Below, in pieces: positions 48,144-55,742 of a stretch of 55,742 nucleotides of DNA. The first letter of the stretch is position 1; every line of letters starts with the position of its first letter. Under the pieces are notes generated by a model. The model worked only from the letters and a program-made list of their open reading frames with translations. It searched no databases and was not told the DNA's origin. Origin of the DNA: Sulfuricellaceae bacterium (GTDB taxonomy: Bacteria; Pseudomonadota; Gammaproteobacteria; Burkholderiales; Sulfuricellaceae); the NCBI GenBank assembly GCA_030690895.1, contig JAUYFQ010000045.1, forward strand, positions 1-55,742, in the 5' to 3' direction. The translations under genes were made by a program, and so were the position numbers.

Positions 48144-51100
48144 TTAAATGGGGTGTGCATATGTTGGCTCTTTGGGTATGCCAGTCAGCAGCGCGGGCGA
48201 GAGCGGCTCGCGTTTGCCGTTGAACCAGTCATGCGAACAGCCCACGGTCGGCGGGGAGGCCTCGCCTTGCCAGGGCAGCCAGCCGCGTGCCGGGTCGAAG
48301 AGCTGGATGTCATCGCTGTCCGGGTCTTTGGCCGCGACTACGACCCAGCCGTTGCCGACCAGTTCCTGCAAGGCGGGTTGGCGCATGTAAATGGCGGTAA
48401 TCAGGTCGATTTTGGCTTCCACGACCACCAGCAGGCGCATGGCTTCGTGAATTTCTATCATCTGGAGGGGCAGGCCGGTACGCAAATCGGATGCCGCGCC
48501 TTCCATGACGCCGAGCAAGCCGGAGACGTTATGCATGACCTTGGTGCTGCAACCGTAAACCTCGTTATCCACCATGGAAAAATAATATTCCAGCGAAATG
48601 CCGGAGCCGACCGGGCCATTGATCAACAGGTGGCGCTCCAGAATCAAGCCTTCCGGGTCATTGTTCGGGTCATAGGAAATCAGGAATGCCCGGCGGTCGA
48701 AAAACGCCCCCTGGCTCATGGTGCGGCGTCCGATGAAGGCGCAGGCATTGGTTGCGTGACCCAATTCCGGCCTGGCCTGGGAGAAGTCGTGACGGCGATT
48801 CTGAATGTGCCGCCAGGCCGCTTGTCGGCTGGGTTTGTTGGGGGCGGAGGCGAAGCGGCGGCAGCGCTCCTGGGCGTGTTGCCGGGTTGCCTGATCGACT
48901 TCGGCGGCGAGTTTGGCATAAGCCGGGCGCAGCGCTGCGGGGATTTTCTCAATGTCGTACCAGGTCACGATGTCGTCGCAGGTGTTGTGTTCCGCGCCGA
49001 TGAACCAGCTATCCTGTGGCATGGCGATGCCCCGATCGGCAAGCAGGGCGCGGATCTCCGGGCGGTTGCAAATGGCCGCGAAGACCCGCGCGTTGGGGCC
49101 GCTGTGGTTGCCGGAGCAGGCGCCGCAATTGTAGGCGGAGAGATGCGGATTGTTCAGGCTATCGGAGCCGTGCCCGACGATCACTACCAGCGGCGAAAAT
49201 CCGCTGGTCAGACCCATGCTGCGCAGGAAATTGAAAATCCGCTCGGCCTGTTCTGCGTCGGTGAAGCCATGGCGGGGCGATTCCGGCGAGGCGGCAGGGC
49301 TGTCGTTTGGGGCGCTGAACGCGACCTGGGTGGCGACCTTGCCATCGAAAGCGCTCGCTATTTTTTTACCCCAGCGGGCGAGCATGGCGGGCGCGAGCAG
49401 TTTGCCGCCCAGCATGGCCAGCGTGGCCGGGGCTGCGGCTGCGCTCAGGAGCGCGGGAAAAATCAGCCCCCGGCGGGTTTCCTGATGCAGGCTTCTAGTC
49501 CAGCGCATGCGGCGCTTGAAGCTGCGGTCGTGCTCGCTGCGCTGCTGTTCCAGTCCGGCCTGTTCGACTTCGCATATTTCGTGCGATGGAATGATGACTA
49601 CCGGCACGATCGGGCATAGCGGCGTGACAGCGCTATCGTCCAGCCCGCGCCAGTTCATGAAAATGCCAAAGTGGGCGGCTGCGCCCAGGGTTTCCAGGCG
49701 CGGGTTGATTTCCTCCAGCAGGCGGCGCGTTCCTTCCTCGCGATCATCCATGCAGAACACCAGTTGCGCTTCTGGCCGCTGCTCGCGTGTCGGCCAGGAG
49801 CCACGCCCGTGGTTGGCTGCCAGCGCGTTGAAAATTTCCTCGCGGTAATGGCGCTCGTAGGCCAGCAGCCAGACATGGCCGCGCTGATCCGGGTCGAGCT
49901 GGGTCAATGTATCCAACAGCGCTGAAACCCCTTCATGCCCCATGCGGCGAACATCGGGCGCAGCCAGACCGAGGTGCTGGCACAGGCAATACAGCGGCCA
50001 GGCAGAGCCACCCACGCTGGCATTGGCGCGGCGGTCGCCGGAGGGCGTCTGACGCCAGCTCCACAGCAGTTGCGCCATGATCTGCCAGCCTTCGTCATGG
50101 GTGTTTTCCTTGCGGTTAGGCGCTTCGCGGGTCAGTTGCTCGGAAAAGCTGATGAGGTATTCCGGCAGGCGGCCTTCAAACAGCGCGTGGCGCACCATCA
50201 ACTCGGCGGGCAGGTGGCGGAAGTGCCAGCGCAGCCCGGAAAGCGTAGGCTCGACGCGCCAGTAGCGCTTGCACAGGCGCAGGGCAAAAAGGTGTTCGAG
50301 CGCCAGGCGCACGGCCAGGTAATCCAGCATGTTGACCGGGGTGGAGAGGCCGCCATAGCCGGGGTGATTGTGTCGCCACAGGGTCTGGCCGGACCAGCCG
50401 GGCAGTTCCAGCGCCAGGCGCTCCAGATAGCCTTCCCAGCGTTCTTCCGGCAGGCCGAGCAGGCGGAGTTCCTGAATGATGGTGTCGAGCGGATCGTCCT
50501 GCAAGCGGTCGAAGAAAGTATGCCAGTCCGACATGTCGTTGAGCAGCCAGGCCGGATCGTGTTCGGCGCTGGCTTTCCAGGCGGCGTAGAAGCCACGGGC
50601 GCGATCCGGGTTGTGCCAGGCCGCCATGCCCTGATCGAGATGCGCGGCGAGGTGGCGGATCAGCAACGGGCGGATGTCATCCAGAATGTCTTCGCCGGTC
50701 AAGGACAGCAGCAGGCCGCGCAGCGTCCACTGCGAGCCGACCTGTTCCAGCAGGCGGTCGAGCAAAGAGGCTGCGTCCTTGTGGATCAGGCGGGCGGCAT
50801 GTGAGCCGTCTTCGTCGCCATGCGTTTCGGCGGCGATTTCAGCCGCCATGGCCTCGATGTGATCCGGCCTGGGGTTGAGCAGGTCTTCGGGGTGGCGCAG
50901 TTCCTGTTCCAGTTCCAGCGTTTCCAGGCAGGCCAGCCATAAATCGGCCAGCGCCGCCGTTTCGCCCGCCACGCCAGATGTCGCCAGCAAGCGCGCGCGC
51001 GCCTTTGCATCGGCAGAAGCTTGAAAGCGTTCCAGCGCGCGCAGTTCTTCTATCTGCCATTTGAGCTGAGTGCGGGAAAGGCGGCCAAACCCGTGGATGA

Positions 51101-51443
51101 GCGAGGGCAGCAGTATGTCACGGCGGAATAATGGGGTGTCCGGCAAGGTTTCCCCCGCGCGAGCAAATTCCACGCTATCCAGCGCATACACAAGGTCATC
51201 GCGCGTGATCCGCCCCTGCTTGAAGTAAGCGCGGAAGCGGGCTTCAGGCAGGTAGCCCTGTGCGCCAGTCAGCTTGCGCGAGGCAGTCAGCGCTTGATCG
51301 AAGGGCAGGTGTTGGTAGCCGTGCAAGGTGTTGTGATGCACGAAATCCTGGATCGGGCCTTGCGAGGGCAGGACATGCTCGAAGTGGTGAATCAGTTCGA
51401 GCAGGCGGCTGCGGATGTCGGTGGGCTGGGTTTCTGAATGCAT
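48144..51443 (-). CDS. dabA: DabA-type vectorial CO2 hydratase (DUF2309)
   Basis: A 1099-residue soluble protein. Its zinc site matches a beta-carbonic-anhydrase arrangement: C564 and D566 in FCMDDREEG (with R568), H758 in VIVGHGSDS and C773 in AYNCGACSG. The H-C spacing of 15 equals that reported for H. neapolitanus DabA (H524, C539). DabA with DabB converts CO2 to bicarbonate in the cytoplasm, coupled to cation entry. This protein is longer than the roughly 830-residue DabA2, with extra sequence at the N-terminus (residues 1-500). It starts one base after the stop of the preceding nuoM-like gene, so translation is coupled. The opposite strand shows long open frames, explained by codon bias. 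Confidence 0.92.
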   Translation of the reverse strand: MHSETQPTDIRSRLLELIHHFEHVLPSQGPIQDFVHHNTLHGYQHLPFDQALTASRKLTGAQGYLPEARFRAYFKQGRITRDDLVYALDSVEFARAGETLPDTPLFRRDILLPSLIHGFGRLSRTQLKWQIEELRALERFQASADAKARARLLATSGVAGETAALADLWLACLETLELEQELRHPEDLLNPRPDHIEAMAAEIAAETHGDEDGSHAARLIHKDAASLLDRLLEQVGSQWTLRGLLLSLTGEDILDDIRPLLIRHLAAHLDQGMAAWHNPDRARGFYAAWKASAEHDPAWLLNDMSDWHTFFDRLQDDPLDTIIQELRLLGLPEERWEGYLERLALELPGWSGQTLWRHNHPGYGGLSTPVNMLDYLAVRLALEHLFALRLCKRYWRVEPTLSGLRWHFRHLPAELMVRHALFEGRLPEYLISFSEQLTREAPNRKENTHDEGWQIMAQLLWSWRQTPSGDRRANASVGGSAWPLYCLCQHLGLAAPDVRRMGHEGVSALLDTLTQLDPDQRGHVWLLAYERHYREEIFNALAANHGRGSWPTREQRPEAQLVFCMDDREEGTRRLLEEINPRLETLGAAAHFGIFMNWRGLDDSAVTPLCPIVPVVIIPSHEICEVEQAGLEQQRSEHDRSFKRRMRWTRSLHQETRRGLIFPALLSAAAAPATLAMLGGKLLAPAMLARWGKKIASAFDGKVATQVAFSAPNDSPAASPESPRHGFTDAEQAERIFNFLRSMGLTSGFSPLVVIVGHGSDSLNNPHLSAYNCGACSGNHSGPNARVFAAICNRPEIRALLADRGIAMPQDSWFIGAEHNTCDDIVTWYDIEKIPAALRPAYAKLAAEVDQATRQHAQERCRRFASAPNKPSRQAAWRHIQNRRHDFSQARPELGHATNACAFIGRRTMSQGAFFDRRAFLISYDPNNDPEGLILERHLLINGPVGSGISLEYYFSMVDNEVYGCSTKVMHNVSGLLGVMEGAASDLRTGLPLQMIEIHEAMRLLVVVEAKIDLITAIYMRQPALQELVGNGWVVVAAKDPDSDDIQLFDPARGWLPWQGEASPPTVGCSHDWFNGKREPLSPALLTGIPKEPTYAHPI

Positions 51444-51444
51444 G

Positions 51445-52896
51445 TTAGCTGAAGGTCTTGACCAGATTTTTAACGGTGCTGGACATCATGCCCAAGAGGG
51501 GGGCGGGGAAGATGCCAAGCAGCAGAATGCCGCCACCCAGCACACTGACTGCGGCGAATTCGGTGCGCGTGAGGTCGGGAATATGGCGCATATCCTCGCG
51601 CACTGGGCCGGTAAACAGGCGAGCAATGGTTCGGAAAGCATAGGCTGCGCTGATGAGGACACTGATGGAAAGCGTCAGCATCCAGCCGCTCCAGTTGGCA
51701 AAGCCGCCGACCAGAACATGAATCTCGGCGACGAATCCCGCCGTTCCGGGGAAGCCGACCGCTGCGACCATCGCCAGCACGGTGAAAAAGGCAAAGCGCG
51801 GCATGACCTGAACCAGCGAGCTATAGTCGTTGATGTCGCGGGTATGGGTGCGCTCATACAGCAGGCCGATCAGCAGGAACAGGGAACCGGCCACCAGTCC
51901 ATGCGCGACCATCTGCATGACCGCGCCCGTCATGCCGGCGACGTTGAGCGTGGCAATGCCGAGCAGGACGACGCCCATGTGCGATAAGGAAGAATAGGCC
52001 ACCATGCGCTTCATGTCGCGCTCACGCCAGGCCAGCACGCCGCCATAGATCATGCTGATCATGGCCAGCGCGGCCAGACTGCTCTGCATGGCATGGGCGG
52101 CAAGCGGAAGCATTTCGACAGCGCGAATCAGCCCATACGCGCCCATTTTCAACAAGATGCCGGAGAGCAGAATGGAGACCGGGCTGGGCGCTTCGACGTG
52201 AGCCAGGGGCAACCAGCCGTGCAGCGGAAAAATCGGCATTTTGACGCCAAAACCAATCAGCAATCCGAGAAAAATCATGATCTGGGCTTCCTTGGAAAGC
52301 CCGCTCGCGCCCTGGGCGATGGAGGCCATGCCAAAACTATGGCCGGGGTTGGCGTCATAGAGCAGCAGCAGGGCGACCAGCATGAACACCGAGCCGCCCA
52401 TGGTATAGAGCACGAAATTGAGCGCGGCGCGGTGGCGGTTCGCGCTGCCCCAACGGTCGATCAGGAAGAACAGCGGAAGCAGGGTGAGTTCCCAGAAAAC
52501 ATAGAACAGCGACCAGTCGCGCGCCATGAACACGCCCAGAATGGCTGATTCAAGCAGCAGCAGGAGCAGGTAGTAAGCCCTGATCTGCTTGGTGATGGAG
52601 CCGGAGGCGAGCACGGCGATCAAGCTCAGCAGTGTCGCCAGCAAGACCATGGGGAAGGATATGCCGTCAACCCCGAGAGAAAAAGTGCTGCCCAGGCGCG
52701 GGTTCCAGACATGCGTCTCGTAAAGCTGGATGCCGCTGACGGCAGGGTCGAACTGGCCGGTCAAACTCCAGGCCAGGCCGAGCGCTGACCCGGCTACCAG
52801 TAGCGCCACAAAGCGGATCAGGCGCGGGCTATTGCCGGGCAGCAGCGCAATCAGCACTGCGCCCAGAACCGGGATGAGTAGAAGAACTCTTAACAT
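51445..52896 (-). CDS. NuoM-like antiporter subunit (first), coupled to dabA
   Basis: A 483-residue membrane protein of NuoM type with about 14 helices. The channel residues are E136 (FYVFWELTLLPLFF), K219 (GFGVKMPIFPLHGWLP) and K250 (ILLKMGAYG), equivalent to E144, K234 and K265 of E. coli NuoM. Its stop codon is one base upstream of the dabA start, so the two are made together. With the nuoL-like gene on the other side of dabA, this subunit probably forms part of the membrane portion. The upstream gap has a REP-like repeat. Confidence 0.87.
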   Translation of the reverse strand: MLRVLLLIPVLGAVLIALLPGNSPRLIRFVALLVAGSALGLAWSLTGQFDPAVSGIQLYETHVWNPRLGSTFSLGVDGISFPMVLLATLLSLIAVLASGSITKQIRAYYLLLLLLESAILGVFMARDWSLFYVFWELTLLPLFFLIDRWGSANRHRAALNFVLYTMGGSVFMLVALLLLYDANPGHSFGMASIAQGASGLSKEAQIMIFLGLLIGFGVKMPIFPLHGWLPLAHVEAPSPVSILLSGILLKMGAYGLIRAVEMLPLAAHAMQSSLAALAMISMIYGGVLAWRERDMKRMVAYSSLSHMGVVLLGIATLNVAGMTGAVMQMVAHGLVAGSLFLLIGLLYERTHTRDINDYSSLVQVMPRFAFFTVLAMVAAVGFPGTAGFVAEIHVLVGGFANWSGWMLTLSISVLISAAYAFRTIARLFTGPVREDMRHIPDLTRTEFAAVSVLGGGILLLGIFPAPLLGMMSSTVKNLVKTFS

Positions 52897-52930
52897 GGGG
52901 TTTGAACCTATTTCCCTCTTTTAGTACATC

Positions 52931-53013
52931 CGTAGGTGCGAATTTATTCGCACAATCAATCGGTTATGTGCGAATACCCGATAGTGCTGGGCACAAGTAA
53001 ATTCGCACCTACA
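52931..53013. repeat. REP-like palindrome pair, GTAGGTGCGAA type (copy 2)
   Basis: CGTAGGTGCGAATTTATTCG (from 52931) faces the inverse ending TTCGCACCTACA (53013). Arms match those at 46209-46289 nearly base for base, including the internal GTGCGAATACCC. It lies between sulP and the first nuoM-like gene. Confidence 0.82.
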
Positions 53014-53080
53014 ATAATGGCGTAACGCACTGAATAAACAGCGCATAGATAGTCAACAGAGGAATTCAGGTTGAATGTTA

Positions 53081-55258
53081 TCAGGCTGCTGCGTTGGCGG
53101 TTTGTTTTCCGATCAGGCAGAAATCGCCTGAAACATCGATACCGGTTTCGCTCAGACGCTGGTAGATGCTTTCCAGCGCCATGTCTTCATTGGCGAAGAT
53201 ATTTTCAACACCGATGGCGTCAAACAGGCCGGTATGGCGCATGACATCCAGCACCTGTTTTTTCAGGCCGCTGAAGACCACGGTCACGCCGTTGGACTTG
53301 AGTCGATCAACCAGATGGTGGATGACTTCCTCGCCGGATGCGTCCAACTGGTTGATGGCGTCGCTGACGACCAGCAGGAATTTGGCCTTGGGCGAGTTGG
53401 CCGCAGCTTCCAGCACCGTGTCTTCAAAGTAGGACGTATTGGCGAAATACAGCGAGCCGTCAAAACGCATGGCGATGACATGTTCGCTGGTCGGCAGGTT
53501 GTTGACCTTGACATCGCGCAGGGTGCCGTCGGAGTAGCGCCCCAGAATGGCGACGCGCGGCGACATGGTGCGGTAGAGATAGAGCACGATGGCCAGACCC
53601 GCGCCAACCATGATCCCGCTGTCAAGATGTGGCGCGAAGGCCAGCGTGGCGACAAAAGTCACCATGGCGGCAATGCCATCGTGCTTGTGCGCGTGCCAGG
53701 CATGTTTGATTGCCTTGAAATTGACCAGCCCCACCACAGCCATCATGATGATGGCGGCCAATACCGCCTGCGGCAGGTGATACAGCAGCGGGGTCAGGAA
53801 CAGCAGGGCGACCAGAACGATCAGCCCGGTAAATACCGACGACATGCCGGTTTTTGCGCCGGAATTGAGGTTGACCGCCGAGCGCGAGAAGGAGCCGGAG
53901 CCGGGATAAGCCTGGCTGAAACTGCCGACGATGTTGCCTAGACCCTGCCCGATCAATTCCTGGTTGGGGTCGATCCGATCCTTGGTTTTGGCGGCCATGG
54001 CCTTGGCGATGGAAATGGCTTCCATGAAAGCCACCAGCGAAATGATCAGGGCGCTGGAAATCAGCGCGGAAACCATGTCCCAGCTAAATTTTGGCATGGC
54101 CAGAGAAGGCAGGCCGGAAGGCACATTGCCGACCACTTCGCCGCCGCCGACCAGCGCCAGTTCGCCATCCCTGATTTTCTTGACGCGCCAGTGATGGCCA
54201 TCGGTTTTTGCGCCTGGCGGCGTTTCGCCTGCCAGATAAAGCTTGTCCGGCTGGCCATCGACGCCCGGCACGCGTTCCAGAACCAGCTTGCGCAACATGC
54301 GCTTGCGCTTGTTGTTGGCCTCCTCGGCGTTGTCCAGTTGCAGCTTGAACAGATCGATCTCGTATTTCAGCGTCGCGATTTGCTGGCTGCCCTCGCCGTG
54401 CGCGTCTTTCTCCAGCGCGCCCAGTTTGCTTGAGGCTTCAGTCAGCTTTTTGTTTAACTCTTCGGCGCGAATCTGCGATTGATTATGGGTTTCGGCGGCA
54501 GCGCGATATTCAGGATTGGCTATCTCGGCGATGCTGGCCTTGCTGTTCTGCTCGAAGCCGATCGCCCAGCTCACCAGCGTGGTGAGCGCGACGGCAATCA
54601 GCACGCCGGGCAGCTTGGGGGCGAATTTTTTTACGCTCCACATGATCAGGATGGCGCTTAGCCCCATCAGCAGGGTAGGAATATGCGTGTCGCCAACCTG
54701 CATGATGACGCCCCAGATATCCGGGATGAAATGCTCACTGCGCCCCATGGAGACGCCGATGATCTTGTTGAGCTGGGACAGTCCGATGATGATCGCCGCC
54801 GCATTGGTAAAACCGACGATGACCGGGTGCGACAAAAAGTTGACGATCACGCCCAGCTTGAAAACCCCCAGCGCCAACTGGATGATGCCCACCAGCAGCG
54901 TCAACAGAATCGCCAGCGCGATGAACTGCTCGGAAGCCGTGGCCGCGAGCGGCGCCAGCGCGGAAGCGGTCAGCAGCGAAGCGACGGCCACCGGCCCGGT
55001 CGCGAGTTGCGCGGAAGACCCCCACATAGCGGCCACGATGCCCGGCAGGAAAGCCGCGTACAGGCCATAGTAGGCTGGCATACCTGCCAGTTGGGCATAA
55101 GCCATGGATTGCGGAATCAGGATCAGCGCCACGGTAATCCCGGCCATCAGGTCGGCCTTGATCGTATCGCCCCGCAGCGGAAACCAGCGCAGGAAGGGGA
55201 AAAACTTCAACAGGGTTGGATTGGAAAATTTTGCTGCGGGCTGGTCGGCTTGGCTCAT
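53081..55258 (-). CDS. SulP-family anion (likely bicarbonate) transporter with coiled-coil insert and STAS domain
   Basis: A 725-residue transporter. Core motifs PQSMAYAQLAGMPAYYGLYA and the substrate-site segment NIVGSFSQAYPGSGSFSRSA mark SulP/SLC26, and a STAS domain occupies about 592-705. SulP proteins normally have 550-600 residues. Here a hydrophilic insert of about 135 residues (roughly 237-372) interrupts the membrane domain after ALTTLVSWAIGFEQ and before PSGLPSLAMPKF. It has a coiled-coil stretch of about 255-325 (AEELNKKLTEASSKLG, then IDLFKLQLDNAEEANNKRKR) and a beta-rich end. Adjacent dab genes favour bicarbonate as substrate (compare BicA), but sulfate cannot be excluded. It is first in the minus-strand series. 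Confidence 0.87.
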   Translation of the reverse strand: MSQADQPAAKFSNPTLLKFFPFLRWFPLRGDTIKADLMAGITVALILIPQSMAYAQLAGMPAYYGLYAAFLPGIVAAMWGSSAQLATGPVAVASLLTASALAPLAATASEQFIALAILLTLLVGIIQLALGVFKLGVIVNFLSHPVIVGFTNAAAIIIGLSQLNKIIGVSMGRSEHFIPDIWGVIMQVGDTHIPTLLMGLSAILIMWSVKKFAPKLPGVLIAVALTTLVSWAIGFEQNSKASIAEIANPEYRAAAETHNQSQIRAEELNKKLTEASSKLGALEKDAHGEGSQQIATLKYEIDLFKLQLDNAEEANNKRKRMLRKLVLERVPGVDGQPDKLYLAGETPPGAKTDGHHWRVKKIRDGELALVGGGEVVGNVPSGLPSLAMPKFSWDMVSALISSALIISLVAFMEAISIAKAMAAKTKDRIDPNQELIGQGLGNIVGSFSQAYPGSGSFSRSAVNLNSGAKTGMSSVFTGLIVLVALLFLTPLLYHLPQAVLAAIIMMAVVGLVNFKAIKHAWHAHKHDGIAAMVTFVATLAFAPHLDSGIMVGAGLAIVLYLYRTMSPRVAILGRYSDGTLRDVKVNNLPTSEHVIAMRFDGSLYFANTSYFEDTVLEAAANSPKAKFLLVVSDAINQLDASGEEVIHHLVDRLKSNGVTVVFSGLKKQVLDVMRHTGLFDAIGVENIFANEDMALESIYQRLSETGIDVSGDFCLIGKQTANAAA

Positions 55259-55410
55259 TTGGGCGATCTTTTAACGTCGGGGAAAGTCTGGCAGGTATGG
55301 CAAATCGGCCACGCCTTGAGTAAAGTCCGAGATTCTACCACTAAACCAGTGGGTTAAGGCATGGATTTGCTGGTTTTGCCTAGTACATCGTTCCGCTAAA
55401 ACAATTACAG

Positions 55411-55489
55411 TTAACCGTTCGGCCTGAGCTTGTCGAAGGCCAGCATTGGCGCGGGACTGGCGGTTCGACAAGCTCACCGCGAACGGTAA
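55411..55489. repeat. Inverted repeat with CTTGTCGAA arms
   Basis: The left arm (55411-55441) contains CGTTCGGCCTGAGCTTGTCG and the right arm (55461-55489) CGGTTCGACAAGCTCACCGC followed by GAACGG. Arms of this kind, with TTCGACAAGCTCA, belong to a dispersed repeat seen widely in proteobacterial intergenic DNA. It lies upstream of sulP, about 150 bases before its ATG. Confidence 0.65.
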
Positions 55490-55742
55490 CTGGTTTGCTG
55501 GAACGCACTACTAGCCTGAATGTTGCACAAATCCCCCTCCATGCCATTTGCATCACCACAGCTCATTTTTTTGATTTTCAGGCGAAAGCCCCCTAACCCC
55601 CACTGGCGGGGTGAAGGGTGATTTGTGGTTGACAAGGGCGGGAGGCATCGTCTCGTGAGCCAAACGTGCCCGGTCATGGAGAAGCCAGCATGGAGCGCAT
55701 TCTGCTGTTTGCCGGATAGAGACGCTGGCAGACCAGCGCCAA
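55490..55742. other. Non-coding right edge, no gene identified
   Basis: The stretch after the repeat to the window edge has no convincing coding frame on either strand. It contains a run CCCCCTAACCCCCACTGGCGGGG near 55590-55612 that could pair weakly, and a short ATG-initiated frame at 55690 that stops after ten codons. No RNA gene is evident. Confidence 0.4.

Noticed and set aside
48000..49619. Long open frame opposite dabA (539 codons)
   Set aside because: It mirrors dabA and starts inside the CCCTCCCC repeat. High GC at third positions creates such antisense frames; the translation is not like a folded protein.

Overview
The window looks like part of a betaproteobacterial chromosome, most likely a chemolithoautotroph of the Nitrosomonadales type (sulfur, iron or nitrogen oxidisers). 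This rests on gene order, protein style and a large inorganic-carbon uptake locus; no 16S rRNA is present to confirm it. The conserved run rlmN-pilW-rodZ-ispG-hisS-yfgM-bamB-der ... hfq-hflX-hflK-hflC-DUF2065-hisZ-purA, followed by rnr and rlmB, is typical of that group.

Left part (1-6.9 kb): accessory DNA. It holds a possible transposase tail, a large single-chain type IIG-like restriction-modification enzyme, and an SOS mutagenesis pair made of a LexA/UmuD hybrid repressor and a UmuC polymerase, with an operator-like palindrome inside the promoter. A small S4 RNA-binding protein follows. From 7 to 15 kb come an orphan TRAP binding protein, a thioredoxin, an Atm1-type ABC exporter, a protein of unknown function next to pilU, prfC and a SPOR protein.

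Middle (15-37.5 kb): housekeeping genes for ndk, tRNA/rRNA modification, type IV pilus assembly, cell shape, isoprenoids, tRNA charging, outer-membrane assembly, ribosome GTPases, Hfq/HflXKC, histidine and purine synthesis, tRNA-Leu(CAG), RNase R, a GGDEF-EAL protein and RlmB. A DUF2938 membrane protein and a 388-residue protein of unknown function sit between der and hfq.

Right part (37.7-43 kb): a CobD/CbiB-family protein, a CobC-like phosphatase, a beta-carbonic-anhydrase-like protein with a complete Cys/Asp/Arg/His/Cys set, a YSC84-type protein, a glycine-zipper protein and a TauD-type dioxygenase. From 43 to 55.3 kb, on the minus strand, is the most striking locus: sulP - nuoM-like - dabA - nuoL-like (dabB) - nuoM-like - nuoM-like. 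It resembles the DAB inorganic-carbon accumulation system, but with four antiporter-type membrane subunits instead of one and a SulP transporter carrying a coiled-coil insert of about 135 residues. No other complex I genes are present, so the antiporter-like subunits probably serve CO2/bicarbonate uptake rather than NADH oxidation.

Many intergenic gaps carry long inverted repeats of several unrelated families (REP-like GTAGG elements, CACGGGG-heptamer elements, CCCTCCCC nested hairpins and others). Four of the five gene boundaries in the carbon locus are occupied by one of them.
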